Source: Trichomonas vaginalis G3
Taxonomy: Eukaryota; Parabasalia; Trichomonadida; Trichomonadidae
Length of the DNA stretch: 64,000 bases
NCBI RefSeq assembly: GCF_026262505.1
Contig: NC_067204.1
Coordinates: forward strand, 14,030,522-14,094,521
Reading direction: 5' to 3'
Position 1 is the stretch's first letter; each line of letters opens with the position of its first letter. Under the pieces are notes generated by a model that worked only from the letters and a program-made list of their open reading frames with translations, did no database searches and had not been told where the DNA came from. A program made the position numbers and the translations under genes. This document shows, piece by piece, positions 30,793 through 41,492 of this stretch.

Positions 30793-32013
30793 ATGTTTTA
30801 TTTTTTAGTTTTTTCACAGTCTATTAATATTTCAAGGATAGCATTCTGCTCATGGAGTGGCTTTGGATGCATTAAAAGTCGAATTTTGCCAAATTCAAAG
30901 ACTTGGTACCAATTACTTCCAGAAGTTTATATTTATTCAGAAGGTTATCCTGACCAAGTTCCACAACAAATCGTCAAAGAAAACAATCACTTAAGCATTC
31001 ACTTTCGTAAGCTAGATTTGCAAACTTATGCTCTTTTTGGAACAGAATTTGATACAGCTTGGAATCATGCTCAAGCACGTCATATGATATCAATGCATGA
31101 CTTTGTTACAGCTGTGCCTGATAAAGATTGGTACGTTTTCTTTGATGATGATACGTATTTCTTTATGGATAATTTACTCGATTTTCTTGAAGCTCATAAT
31201 CCAAATGAAGATGCAATGTATGGTGTTACATATGGTGTTGCTAGTTTTTCAACTCCGTTCTTCAGAAATATTCACAAATGGCACGATTTCATTCATGGTG
31301 GCTCTGGCATTATATTTTCAAAGTCATTCATCAATAGAGTCAAAGAGTACTTCATTCCTTGCCAAGATATGTTCAATTTGGCAAATGTTGGATCAGATAT
31401 CAGATTTGCTCTTTGTTTAGAGAGATATTTCGATGATCGCCCCGGTGGATATTCTAGTTACCTTCATCCATCTGCAGAACAGTTCTTCCCTGACGTTCCT
31501 GAAGAATTGGAAGACAGAAGACACCAATTTTTGCCTCAAATCTCCGCCCACCACATTGAAAAGGACAGAGCGTATATCTTTTATAATACAACAGTTTCCC
31601 AGTGGAAATTAAAGAATGGAACTGATGTTTACGCTGATTGGAGTATTTATGCTGCAATTCCGTTCAGAGTTGAGATATTCTCCGGCCAAATCACTAATTT
31701 CTACTTCGGATATAGGTTCTGCTACACGAATCTTAACCAAGCTTGTTCTAAATTGCAAACAATGATTACTCCTATCGATAACTCAGAGAATCCAACAGAA
31801 TTCGTACAAACATTTGAAAGAGGATTTAGAGTAAGATATATATGTGATGATAATATGGAAAAAGGAGAACTTGCTCAAGAATTTCATGATGATTACAAGA
31901 ATTACTCATTATCATTGAGAGTTAAGTGTCCTAAAGCAAGACAATTCTATAATAATCATCCAGGATCTGAATCTCCTTATGATATGTACGATGTTCCTGT
32001 TAATATGCTTTAG
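30793..32013 (+). CDS. GT31-type glycosyltransferase (core-1/fringe-like)
   Basis: 406 residues. TWYQLLPEVYIYSEGYPDQV (37-56), AVPDKDWYVFFDDDTYFF (107-124) with the metal-binding DDD at 118-120, and GGSGIIFSKSFI (169-180) are the hallmarks of the C1GALT1/fringe branch of family GT31, which adds galactose or GlcNAc to O-linked sugars in the Golgi. Members normally carry an N-terminal membrane anchor; here the N-terminus is only MFYFLVF followed by soluble sequence, and an upstream in-frame TAA at 30757 excludes a longer start. It is either a soluble form or an N-terminally shortened gene. Donor and acceptor cannot be read from the sequence. Confidence 0.85.
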   Translation: MFYFLVFSQSINISRIAFCSWSGFGCIKSRILPNSKTWYQLLPEVYIYSEGYPDQVPQQIVKENNHLSIHFRKLDLQTYALFGTEFDTAWNHAQARHMISMHDFVTAVPDKDWYVFFDDDTYFFMDNLLDFLEAHNPNEDAMYGVTYGVASFSTPFFRNIHKWHDFIHGGSGIIFSKSFINRVKEYFIPCQDMFNLANVGSDIRFALCLERYFDDRPGGYSSYLHPSAEQFFPDVPEELEDRRHQFLPQISAHHIEKDRAYIFYNTTVSQWKLKNGTDVYADWSIYAAIPFRVEIFSGQITNFYFGYRFCYTNLNQACSKLQTMITPIDNSENPTEFVQTFERGFRVRYICDDNMEKGELAQEFHDDYKNYSLSLRVKCPKARQFYNNHPGSESPYDMYDVPVNML

Positions 32014-32612
32014 AAATTTTAAGTTTTGTTAATTTATTGTATTTTTTTCTTTCGCTTTATATACTAATGTAAATATTGTGTTTATTTAGAATATAATCTC
32101 AGTTTTTATCGACAAATATAATTGATCTCAATAATACACTATTCAACACACACATACAACAATTAGAATTGTTTTTTTTCAAAATGTGGGTCCATGGATT
32201 TGAACCATAAGCAGAAATGAAAATGTTAATAAGATAAAACATTAAATCAATCTATTTTGATCACAAACAATCACCAATGAATATATCTAAATGATACTTT
32301 AAGATTTGTACTATATTATTTGCATAAATATGAGAAACTAGATAAAATATCCTTTAAATAATCTTGCATTTTGAAATATGTCTTTCTATTATTGCTATTA
32401 TCTATGAGAAACAAATATGATATAACTGGATCTTGTTAAAAACTTCAAATTCCAAAAACAAATTAAAATTCTTCGATATATTTGAAAATAGATTCCATTT
32501 ATGAAATATAAATGCTTATCATATTATTAATTTAGTAATTAAATGCAGTAAATCTTTGTTACACTATATTCTAAAAAGTGTCACCTCGTGAAAAAAAAAC
32601 TCGTTATTCTGA
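32014..32612. other. Gene-free stretch with a tRNA-like 3' half
   Basis: AT-rich. On the minus strand at about 32185-32215 there is a B-box-like GGTTCAAATCC within a T-arm-like stem, followed by ACCCACA and a T run. No matching 5' acceptor strand was found, so this is not an intact tRNA gene. GTGTCACC at 32578-32585 lies upstream of the next gene. Confidence 0.45.
32578..32585 (+). promoter_or_regulatory. GTGTCACC box before CFAP58
   Basis: A TGTCA box 30 bases before the ATG, of the type seen before several genes here. Confidence 0.4.
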
Positions 32613-35306
32613 ATGACGGAGAAAGGTGTAACGAATTCCTCCGTTTCGGATGCGCAGCAGCAGCTAGCTGAATTCTCACAAACGACATTTACAGATTTAC
32701 AACACGATTTTCATGAATTAAACCATGAAATTGCGAAAGATTCCGTATTAGAACCATTCAGACACGAATATGCCAAACTTTTCGGTATCTTACAGAAATC
32801 AATGACAAACCAGGCAAGATATATTGAAAAAGGTCGTGTTATTGAGTCTGAAATTGTAGGAAATAAAGCGAAAGTTAGAACAGTTTCTAAATTAGCAGAA
32901 GAAGATTCACGCTCTATATCAAACCTCAACGAAGATCGCGATAAGAAACAAGCTGCACTTACAGATTTGCTTGCCTCCTTGCATGAAGCGATGGAAGCAA
33001 ATGAAGTTGTCACCAGTGAAATTACTGGCTTAGAAAACGAATTAGAACGATGCGTTCTTGAAGAAAGAGGTCAAAAAGATGAACTTAGCCAATTAAAAGC
33101 AAGGCGTGTCGAATTGACAAAACAATTTGAAGAATTAAATCAACAAATCCCACAATTAAAAGAGAACAACAGAATCACACAAGAAAAGAAAGCAGCAAAA
33201 GACAAAGAAATACAAGATTCCATTGCTGAATTAAAACGCATCGACGAAACAGTTGAAGACAAGCAACGCGAAGACCAAATGGAGAGACAACATCTTTTCG
33301 AACTCGAACGTGACCGTGAAAATACCAGAAATCGTCTAAAAGAAATGAAACAACAAGTTGCAGATAAAACAATCGAAGTTGCTCAAGAACAAGAGACAGT
33401 AAAGCAGATAGACAAGAAAGTTCGTGAGCAAAAACGTCGTTTCGAGTCTGCAAAAAGCGAAAAACAAGAGATCTCCGAAAAATGTCAAAAATACCAAAAA
33501 GAACTTGATCTTTTAAACAGCCAGATTGTTGCTATCGAAGCAGACATTGCCAACAACCACAATGCGCTCATCGAACGCCAAAAAGTGGCTGATTCTGTAT
33601 CTAATCAAGCTCAACAACAAAATAATAACAGAGACAAGATCCGTCTTAAAGTACAAGGCCTTCAAGAGCGTTACGAAGGTATCCGCAAAGACACAGACGC
33701 CGTCAGAACACAAGTAGATGCAACAGAAGACAGAATTGCAACATTAAGAAGAGAAGGTGAACTGACCAGGAAACAAATTGATACTTGTGTCAGAGACGAA
33801 AACAGCAAATTGAAGAAGAACGAAGGCGAGTTACAGCATCAGACACAAGCCCAAACAATACTCCAAATGTACAAGAACCAAGCTCACAACATTGATTGCG
33901 AAATTTCGATAATTAAACAACATTTGCAGGAGACACAAAAGAAAATCTACTCAATAGAGACGGAAAGAGAGCACTACAGCGAGGAACTCTCAGCTGCTAC
34001 TTCACAGTTCCTCCATGGCCAGGAAACTCTAAAAGATTTGGCTTCAAAAGTTCAATCAAAAACTGCCGAAATTGTGAATGGAGATAGACATGTTGCACAA
34101 CAGCAATCCCTTTACGAGAAGGTGAGAAGCGAACGTGAGATCTCATCAAAGAAGGTCAAAGAAGTGGAAGCAGAGATTACAGAGCTAGAAAACAATTTCG
34201 GAAGAATGAAATTCGCAATTGAACAACATAAAGATGATATCCACAGGAAGGCTATGGAGAAACTTAGAGATATAGAGTCATTGAAGAGAACAGAAGATGA
34301 AGATTCCCAGTTAAGAGAGAAATTGACTCAAGTCGAAATTGTTATCACGACATTGAACTCTACGATCGTTGCTAATGATGCAGAAATAAGCAAGATCAAC
34401 TTGAGTATCAAGCACGCTGAAGATTCGCTACAGAAACACCTTCACAGACTTGAAAATGTCAAAAAAGATTCAGATGCTATTTCAAACAAGACCGTTGAGA
34501 AAGAAAAAGAGATGGACCAGGTCCAGACAATCTTGGAGAACCTCAAGAAACAGGTAAAGAGAGGTGAAAGAGATTATGACCTCAAAGAAATGGAAATTGC
34601 AAACTTGAACAAGCTGATTAACGAGAAATCGGCCAAATTAGAGGAAGTTGCTCAAATCGATGACCAATTAAGAGAAAGAAGAGAGCAAATTCACATAAAA
34701 CAGAAAGAATTGATGCAATTGAGAGCAGAAAGAGCGGCCATGGAAGAAGAATTAGCTATTCCTATTAACATTCATAACTGGACATTGCTGGAATCATCAG
34801 ATCCCCAAAGATTCGAAAGATTAAAGAGATATCAGGAATTACAAGCTGATTTGGTCGCAAGAACAAAGCAAGTTGCTGATCTACAGGATAAAATCAAGGA
34901 GAAGGAAAGCCAGTACAACATGTTGTCCGCTCAAGTAAGACATAAACCTGGAATTGAATTAGAACAAAAAGTGACAGAATATTCAGAAAAAGTGAAGTCA
35001 AAGAAATTCAATTTAGAAGAGGTTTCACGCAAATTGGAGCTGTACAGAGATGAAGTGAATGAGTTCCGCAAAGACCTTACAGACGTGAGAATGGAATTGA
35101 TGAATGAGAGAAAGAAATGGATCAAACAGAAGAAGGCTGAACTTAAAGAACAGCACGATCTTAAAGTTCTTCAGCAACAGCTCGAGGAACAGAAGTTTGA
35201 TGACGCACACGTCGCATTGGAATCTGTTAATAAAATGCTTACTCCATACGGTATTCATATGGATGAAACTGGTGGAGAAGTCACTCTTAATGACGCTAAA
35301 TTGTAA
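32613..35306 (+). CDS. CFAP58: Cilia- and flagella-associated protein 58
   Basis: 897 residues, coiled coil almost throughout, close to the family's usual 870 or so. The N-terminal FTDLQHDFHELNHEIAKDSV then FRHEYAKLFGILQKSM matches the start of CFAP58/CCDC147. The C-terminal EELAIPINIHNWTLLESSDP followed by SAQVRHKPGIELEQKVTEYS matches the family's EELENPLNVHRWRKLEASDP block and RQPGPEAAEQL. CFAP58 is an axonemal and centriole-associated protein needed for flagellum structure in animals. Full-length, no breaks. A second ruler-type coiled-coil gene (CCDC40) lies 18 kb away on the other strand. Confidence 0.93.
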   Translation: MTEKGVTNSSVSDAQQQLAEFSQTTFTDLQHDFHELNHEIAKDSVLEPFRHEYAKLFGILQKSMTNQARYIEKGRVIESEIVGNKAKVRTVSKLAEEDSRSISNLNEDRDKKQAALTDLLASLHEAMEANEVVTSEITGLENELERCVLEERGQKDELSQLKARRVELTKQFEELNQQIPQLKENNRITQEKKAAKDKEIQDSIAELKRIDETVEDKQREDQMERQHLFELERDRENTRNRLKEMKQQVADKTIEVAQEQETVKQIDKKVREQKRRFESAKSEKQEISEKCQKYQKELDLLNSQIVAIEADIANNHNALIERQKVADSVSNQAQQQNNNRDKIRLKVQGLQERYEGIRKDTDAVRTQVDATEDRIATLRREGELTRKQIDTCVRDENSKLKKNEGELQHQTQAQTILQMYKNQAHNIDCEISIIKQHLQETQKKIYSIETEREHYSEELSAATSQFLHGQETLKDLASKVQSKTAEIVNGDRHVAQQQSLYEKVRSEREISSKKVKEVEAEITELENNFGRMKFAIEQHKDDIHRKAMEKLRDIESLKRTEDEDSQLREKLTQVEIVITTLNSTIVANDAEISKINLSIKHAEDSLQKHLHRLENVKKDSDAISNKTVEKEKEMDQVQTILENLKKQVKRGERDYDLKEMEIANLNKLINEKSAKLEEVAQIDDQLRERREQIHIKQKELMQLRAERAAMEEELAIPINIHNWTLLESSDPQRFERLKRYQELQADLVARTKQVADLQDKIKEKESQYNMLSAQVRHKPGIELEQKVTEYSEKVKSKKFNLEEVSRKLELYRDEVNEFRKDLTDVRMELMNERKKWIKQKKAELKEQHDLKVLQQQLEEQKFDDAHVALESVNKMLTPYGIHMDETGGEVTLNDAKL

Positions 35307-35903
35307 TCAAAATAAATATGTTATCTATTTATTATCTTTTTAATTTTTCTTATATATTTCATAACTACTTATTGATAAAGTTAAATGTTGTTATCTTGGA
35401 TGTATATTTCCATTGCAACCTATATAAAGAATGTTTGAATAGGAGTGTATTTCATTACTTCATGATGAGAAAAACATGATTGCCTAAACAAAATGTTACT
35501 TAGACTATGAATAACATTAATGTTAAATGAATAACTACATTCCTGACCGCTTGCATATGAATCAAATGGGATAAATATCACAGAACAAATCCAATGGAAT
35601 TTGATCATTGGTAATGAGAACTTCTGTTGTTCTATTCATTACATAGCAAAAGCACTAAATATTATCACTAAGCGTGAAATCAAAATAGCTTTAGTATTGT
35701 TTTTTCATACATCATTTGAAATTTTTTTGGATTATTGTGTTTACTGACCAAAACGCAAATTGATCACTTTTCACGCAGTATTGCTCATACTATTTGTATT
35801 CATCTGGTTGTAAAGGATTTTGATATCAATTCACACCTGTAAATGTAAGCAAAAAGGTGACACTGGAAACGCCTAACGGCTGATAACAGACGAGAAAAAA
35901 ATT
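35307..35903. other. Gene-free stretch before the B-box/TLDc gene
   Basis: AT-rich. TCACA at 35831-35835 and GGTGACACTGG at 35856-35866 are the only promoter-like words. Confidence 0.5.
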
Positions 35904-37925
35904 ATGAGCTCTCAAGTTTCACCGTTCGGAGACGAATTCGGCCTTGTCGAACATCATCTTCGTATACAAACTCAAGCACCACAATTAAAGATTACTGAAA
36001 TGTTAGATATTACGCAAAAAGCAGGCACATTTCAATTCCAAACTTTCGTTAAGTCAATGGAAAATCCAAATATCGTTCATGTCTTCTTAGATGCAAGCAC
36101 TCTTCAACAAGGAGTAGCTGACATTACATCAAAAGGCGTCAGACTTCCAACTAAAAACGGATTGCAATTCAATGCTTCAAAAGTAACACTTCCTCCAGGA
36201 AAGGAAGAGTATACTCTTGTTCACCTTATCGTTGCTCTTGGTAAAGTGTCCAATTATCTCAATCCTGTTGCTGCAATTTCAGGAGATAACTTCCTTCCTT
36301 TAGAAAATGTTACATCTGCTAACATTCCACAAGGATACGACAGCTTGAGAACATCTGCTAAGGGTGATTTTGTAATTTTCAAACCACAACAATACAATAC
36401 ACTTCATATCATCAAAATCAAAGGTGGTGACAACGTTGCTGCTAAGCCACTTGATTGCATGAAATGCGACAACTGCCATAAACAGTACGCTGTCTTCTAT
36501 TGCACTAATGATAACATGAAATTATGCATTAACTGCGACCAGAAGATCCACAGCTCTGGCGTTGCGAAGAACCATGTCAGAAAACCACTCGGCGAGGTCT
36601 TACCAACATTCCAGCCATGCCCAGAGCATCCAGATCACATGGTTCAGTATTATTGCGAACAGTGTGCACTTCCTGTCTGCATTGAGTGCAAAGTTCACGG
36701 TAACCACTCCCATAGAGATACTCTCAAGCATAAATTAACAGGAATTACACAGGCATACGAACAAATCGGCGCAAAGATGAATATTCCTAACCCAGTTCGT
36801 GTCAACCGCGAGAAAGTCCTCAAGGCTTCAATCGCGGAAGCAGAAGATACCGTCCAAAACCTTCAAACAAATCTTACTAACGTTTTAGCCGAAATCAAGA
36901 GGATTGCAGACGCAGCTTCCAACGAAGCCAAGCAGTTAATTGGCCGCCGCATCGTTGAAGCTAAGTCCAGCCTCGCAGAACTTCAGCGTAAATACGATCA
37001 ACTCAAATCTACGAATACAATGCTCGAAAACTACTATACAGATGGAGATCCAGTACCATTCCTTCAAGAATTCCATCGTACAGAAGTTCTCGACAAAGAT
37101 ATCGAAACAACTCTCGATTTACAACGCGTTAATGGCATCAAAGCCGATGTTGCCGTTTTCGGAAGCCTTTCTATCCAGTCTCCGAAGCCCGTCGACATTC
37201 CAAAGGCCATCGAACGCTCACTTCCAAGAGGAACAACTACATCTCACAACCAATCATCATGGCCGACCTCCACAACGCATAGAGATGCAGACGAGGAGTC
37301 AGAGAAGGGCGCCAAGATCACAACTCTCGATAAAATGGCCGAGAGGAAGCGCAGGAAGTACGGAAAGCAATTTGACGAAATTGACTTTGTTCCTTTCGAA
37401 GGATCCGAAATCATTGAAGATGAAGAGACAGCCAGGAAGCTCTACCTCTGCTTCCCATTCAAAGGAATGCCTGAAACACATCTCATGTTCTCTACATCGT
37501 CAGATGGCAGAGATATCCAGGAGATGCACAGGCAGATCGATGGAAAGGGAATCACGGTCATTCTGATCAAGGCTGGAGGACACGTTTTCGGCGGTTTCGC
37601 AGCTTCTAAATGGAACAGCGAAATGAGACCTTTCGGAGAGAATTCTTCATCGTTCCTCTTCTCTATTGATAGAAATGCTTTCATCCCTGCACACCCACAG
37701 TCCGAGGATCCTGTTTTCTTATGCGGAACTCCGGATTCTTTCGCTTTCGGAAGAGATGATTTGGTTCTTGCTGGAAACTTCGACCGCTGCGCTTCAACCA
37801 TCGAAAATACATTCGGTATTGGTTTAGAATACGGAAGTGAAGCTGCTCAGAAGTTCCTCGCTGGCCAGCCAAGATTCAAAGCTGATAATGTAGAAGTTTG
37901 GGGATTCTTCTCTCCGGCTAACTAA
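35904..37925 (+). CDS. B-box zinc finger and TLDc domain protein
   Basis: 673 residues. Residues 1-180 form an unassigned beta-rich domain. Two B-box zinc fingers follow, C185-K-C188-DNCHKQYAVFYC to about 228 and CPEHPDHMVQYYCEQC (239-254) to about 275. Then a coiled coil (about 300-390), a linker and a C-terminal TLDc domain (about 500-673: LMFSTSSDGRDIQEMHR, FGGFAASKWN, SFLFSID, ending VEVWGF). The B-box plus coiled-coil order is TRIM-like but without a RING. TLDc domains act in oxidative-stress resistance and V-ATPase regulation in animals. The combination recurs in protists; its function is not known. GC-richer coding sequence, so possibly well expressed. Confidence 0.9.
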   Translation: MSSQVSPFGDEFGLVEHHLRIQTQAPQLKITEMLDITQKAGTFQFQTFVKSMENPNIVHVFLDASTLQQGVADITSKGVRLPTKNGLQFNASKVTLPPGKEEYTLVHLIVALGKVSNYLNPVAAISGDNFLPLENVTSANIPQGYDSLRTSAKGDFVIFKPQQYNTLHIIKIKGGDNVAAKPLDCMKCDNCHKQYAVFYCTNDNMKLCINCDQKIHSSGVAKNHVRKPLGEVLPTFQPCPEHPDHMVQYYCEQCALPVCIECKVHGNHSHRDTLKHKLTGITQAYEQIGAKMNIPNPVRVNREKVLKASIAEAEDTVQNLQTNLTNVLAEIKRIADAASNEAKQLIGRRIVEAKSSLAELQRKYDQLKSTNTMLENYYTDGDPVPFLQEFHRTEVLDKDIETTLDLQRVNGIKADVAVFGSLSIQSPKPVDIPKAIERSLPRGTTTSHNQSSWPTSTTHRDADEESEKGAKITTLDKMAERKRRKYGKQFDEIDFVPFEGSEIIEDEETARKLYLCFPFKGMPETHLMFSTSSDGRDIQEMHRQIDGKGITVILIKAGGHVFGGFAASKWNSEMRPFGENSSSFLFSIDRNAFIPAHPQSEDPVFLCGTPDSFAFGRDDLVLAGNFDRCASTIENTFGIGLEYGSEAAQKFLAGQPRFKADNVEVWGFFSPAN

Positions 37926-38815
37926 GAATTTATATATATATTACCTTCTTTTTTTATATTTTATTTGAACACACTCAAAAAAAAAATTTATGTCAATAAA
38001 AAAAATCTTTTTTTCGCAGATTTGTAAAAATGACGCATTTTTTATTTATTACGTGTAACGATAGAATATGATTCAAAATTGAATGTATGGCGGAAATAAT
38101 AATAATTTATACTAACTCGTAAATTGAAAGGTAAATCCACTCACTTTTATTTGCACCATTATCTACCTTCCTCGTTAATAAACTATCTCTTATTTTTAAG
38201 ATATAATTTCCATTCTATTATGATAATTCACTTTGCATCTCATGATATAGATAAAGTTTAAGCCATGACATTATGGATTTTAGCAAAGCAATCAATATAC
38301 TATGATAATTTCTCTTTCAAACTAATAGAACTCTCTAGGTTTGGCTTCGTATATTTTGGAAATATTTTTTATTTATCCATTACTTATATAAGTATTAATA
38401 AGGTATAAGATGTTCCAGCATGATAATTTTCAACCAAAATCTTATGTATCAAATTCCTTTAATGAAATTGACATTATTCGTTCGAGAGATAACAGACAGT
38501 TCGTATATAAATCTTCGATTTATCGCAATTGCATTATAAGCATCATATTCTGAATTCTCAAACCCCTCATTAATGTAATGATGTTTAAAAAATTGCGAAT
38601 TTTTATTCATCTCTTTAGGAATTAAATTTCACTCAGTACGCTGAAAAGAGATAAAAGATTTATTAAGATCAAATATCGATTGAATTTTACAAAAATTAAC
38701 GTTTTTTATTTAATTCAATCTGTGACATAAAAAAACAAAAAATATCAGATTGATTATGCTGGATAAGAATTTCTAAATTTTACAATCTGAAATTTAGTCA
38801 TTAAATAAACTATTG
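37926..38815. other. Gene-free stretch
   Basis: AT-rich, nothing recognised except the TCATT initiator-like box at 38798-38802. Confidence 0.5.
38798..38802 (+). promoter_or_regulatory. Initiator-like TCATT
   Basis: Fits TCA-Y-W; lies 16 bases from the ATG at 38816. Confidence 0.45.
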
Positions 38816-39934
38816 ATGACAGATGATGTTAGCGTAGAGAAACCATTATTTAAATATATTCCTAATGAAATAGATTCTAGTGGAGATGACAATTCATCGC
38901 GTGCTTCGTCATTAGCTGACTCTCAGAGCTCAAGCGATAATAAAAATACATCTCCAATGCAAACAATGTCAACACCTGAATTAGCATCAGAAGTTGCCTC
39001 ATTACAGCCAACTTCCAATTCTTCCAAAGCAATAGCAAGAGGGCAAAGCCAATTCTTACCTCCGCCACCATCAAAAAGGCCACCGCCACCAATCAAAACT
39101 AAAGAACGTTCCTATACGCTGAAAAGTTTGCCAATACCGCCACCACCAAGCATGAAACCACCGCCACCAAAAAGAACAATCCCCATTCCAAATTATGGTC
39201 CAGATGATAGTATTAGCAATCCTCCATTATCAATACCAGATCCTCCACCATTTACTCCACCTCCTCCAATGCATCACTCAATGAGCGGTCTGCCAAAGCA
39301 ATTACAAGCAAAAGCTCGAAGAAGAGAAAAAACTGTTTACGCTCCGATGACTGCTCCCATCGTGCAAGATGATTCTTCAACAATTTTGTCATTTTTGGAT
39401 AGTTCATCAACAAATGTGAAAGGAACCGGAATGTTCTACGAACCAGTGGAGCATGTAAGACTACCACCTAGACCTAGATCAATTAGCTGTCTCCAAATGC
39501 CAATTGACTTTTCTAACCCTTCATTTTTACAGGAACAAGCTTCGGTTTCAATAAAGGAACCTGCTAAGAGAGCAATGCCCACTCGTAAGCGAATAGAAAG
39601 AAAAACTGGTAGTTTCATTGGAAAAAGAGATAAATCTCTCATCGATACATCAGAAGAGGATACAAGCAATAAAGAAAAGCGAAAAAAAATACTTCAGAAA
39701 GCTACATCTGTTGAAGATCCAACGCTAAATGATGAAAATGGAGCTTGGAGAAAATTACCAGAAACTCTTACGGAAGATGACTTGAAATCGGAAATAGAGA
39801 ACCTCAAGAAAAAGATTGCAATCGTTTCTGGTCAAAACAAGTTCCTAAATACAAAGAAGGCGGAATTTGTCGAAGAACTTAGAAATCTTCGTAATAGAAT
39901 TACAGAAATACTAATGGAAGATGATAACCTTTAA
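38816..39934 (+). CDS. Proline-rich protein with C-terminal coiled coil
   Basis: 372 residues from the ATG at 38816; the frame is open a little further up, but without an ATG. Residues 1-70 are Ser-rich and acidic. Residues 80-160 hold repeated poly-proline blocks (LPPPPSKRPPPP, IPPPPSMKPPPPKR, PPPFTPPPP) typical of profilin or SH3 ligands. A basic middle follows. The last 60 residues form a leucine-zipper-like coiled coil (ENLKKKIAIVSGQNKF onward). The pattern suggests an adaptor in the actin cytoskeleton, but there is no FH2 or WH2 domain, so it is not a formin or WASP. Function unknown. Confidence 0.8.
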   Translation: MTDDVSVEKPLFKYIPNEIDSSGDDNSSRASSLADSQSSSDNKNTSPMQTMSTPELASEVASLQPTSNSSKAIARGQSQFLPPPPSKRPPPPIKTKERSYTLKSLPIPPPPSMKPPPPKRTIPIPNYGPDDSISNPPLSIPDPPPFTPPPPMHHSMSGLPKQLQAKARRREKTVYAPMTAPIVQDDSSTILSFLDSSSTNVKGTGMFYEPVEHVRLPPRPRSISCLQMPIDFSNPSFLQEQASVSIKEPAKRAMPTRKRIERKTGSFIGKRDKSLIDTSEEDTSNKEKRKKILQKATSVEDPTLNDENGAWRKLPETLTEDDLKSEIENLKKKIAIVSGQNKFLNTKKAEFVEELRNLRNRITEILMEDDNL

Positions 39935-40090
39935 GTTGTTTAACCTAATTCAATATTTTTGTATAGATATATAAAATTGTTTAAATACTAAATCAAATTT
40001 TTTTAAAATTCGTGTATCTTAGATATCCATAAGTATATACAAGACAGTTTATTAAATACAAATAAAGAATTTTCTATATACAAACAAAAA

Positions 40091-40999
40091 TTAAATTTCG
40101 GCAATTTCCTGAGGCCATTCAACTAACTCATAGCTATCCATGTTATGAAAAGCACCAAATGGTATAGGCCACGTATACCATTTTGATATTGATCCAAAAA
40201 TTTCTTCCCAATTGCTTAAACAACTGGAGTTATCCCAATCTACGGCGATATCGGCCAGGTTTTCGAAGTCTGTGATGTTTTTTGAAATTTCAAAAGTACT
40301 TCCGCATAAAAAAGCCATCGTAAACATTGTAAAGAAAAGAGCTTGAGCTACATACAAAATTAATATATAATGCGATAAAGGAAACGCATTTTGGTCAATA
40401 TCTTTCTTAATAACGAAAATTAATGAAATGAAAAACAATGCTATGTAGATAAACCCGTAGAAATTAAACAGATAGAACAGTTTGTAGTTTTTCTTCCCGA
40501 CAAACGATGCTACCCAATCACAGTAATGATCTGGTCGTAAGACGATTCTTTTGGCTGTTTTGAAATAGTGTACTCTTTTCGGAAGTTTCTTCTTATCGAT
40601 AATCTTAAGCTGTGAGTCATTTGTAACGATGCCGCTTAAAAAATCAAATTGTTTATCTTTTTCTGTGTTTGGCTTAAGTGGATAGTAAAAAGGTAAGTAT
40701 CCTGGTCCCTCTAATATTGTGTTAATATATGAAATCAAAAAGAGCGAAAAAATTACGGTCAATAAGATAACGAAATACCATTTGAGCTTCAAAGATGGTA
40801 CAACAATTGAGGCAAATGCTAAAAATGATGTAATCATCACTGTTAATACATATATTGGTAATCCTGGATTAACTTCCCAATGGTTGATGAAAGTTTTGTT
40901 GAGAGAAGGCACGAAATTTAAGGAAAGACCACATATCTTTCGATACGTGTAGTAATCAGTCGGATCTGGAAGTTGCCTCTCTGAAGAATTAACTTCCAT
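40091..40999 (-). CDS. Degenerate DHHC-type palmitoyltransferase family protein
   Basis: 302 residues from ATG at 40997-40999. Four membrane segments (about 48-68, 74-95, 176-197, 210-232). Between TM2 and TM3 lies PKRVHYFKTAKRIVLRPDHY then CDWVASFVGKKNYKLF (140-175), which aligns with the DHHC cysteine-rich domain. EGPGYLP after TM2 and STFE after TM4 match the family's DPG and TTxE motifs. The DHHC is DHYC (157-160), a variant known to be active in yeast Akr1. However, the zinc-binding cysteines of the domain are replaced (HYF where HHC is usual, A for C). It probably retains the fold; activity is uncertain. It ends 157 bp from the convergent proline-rich gene. Confidence 0.85.
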   Translation of the reverse strand: MEVNSSERQLPDPTDYYTYRKICGLSLNFVPSLNKTFINHWEVNPGLPIYVLTVMITSFLAFASIVVPSLKLKWYFVILLTVIFSLFLISYINTILEGPGYLPFYYPLKPNTEKDKQFDFLSGIVTNDSQLKIIDKKKLPKRVHYFKTAKRIVLRPDHYCDWVASFVGKKNYKLFYLFNFYGFIYIALFFISLIFVIKKDIDQNAFPLSHYILILYVAQALFFTMFTMAFLCGSTFEISKNITDFENLADIAVDWDNSSCLSNWEEIFGSISKWYTWPIPFGAFHNMDSYELVEWPQEIAEI

Positions 41000-41492
41000 C
41001 AAGAATGTTCAATATTTTCTATAGATTGAATTGAATTGATACGATATTGATCTTATTCTATATTAATTGTACATGTTTATTTCATAAAAATATAAAATAG
41101 CATTGTCAGATTCTTCAAAATAAGAGTATGTTGCAGAAGGCCGAAAGAACTATATGATAATAAAGTAGGGCAGTAATATTATTATTAGGTCAATTTTCGC
41201 AGCATTAAAAATGTTCTAAGTCTATTTTTCATTGATGAAAACTACAATTTTTTCCTTTTTTCCTTCTCAAATTATCAACTGCTAAAACAAATTTGAGATA
41301 TATTTGGACATCCACACACCATGAATAAAGATCATCTAATCAGCCTCTATCATACAATATGAAAGAATGTTCTTTATCTCAAATGTTTTATCTTCAAAAA
41401 ATAAAAGTAAATTAAAAATATAATGTCAAGTTTTTAAATAAATATCGTAATTTTCAAATAATAAAAAAAGAGAGATAGGACAGTTAATGTAA
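41000..41492. other. Gene-free stretch
   Basis: AT-rich; nothing recognised. Confidence 0.5.

Noticed and set aside
32185-32215. tRNA gene on the minus strand
   Set aside because: A T-arm-like GGTTCAAATCC and a 3' acceptor-like end exist, but there is no matching 5' half.
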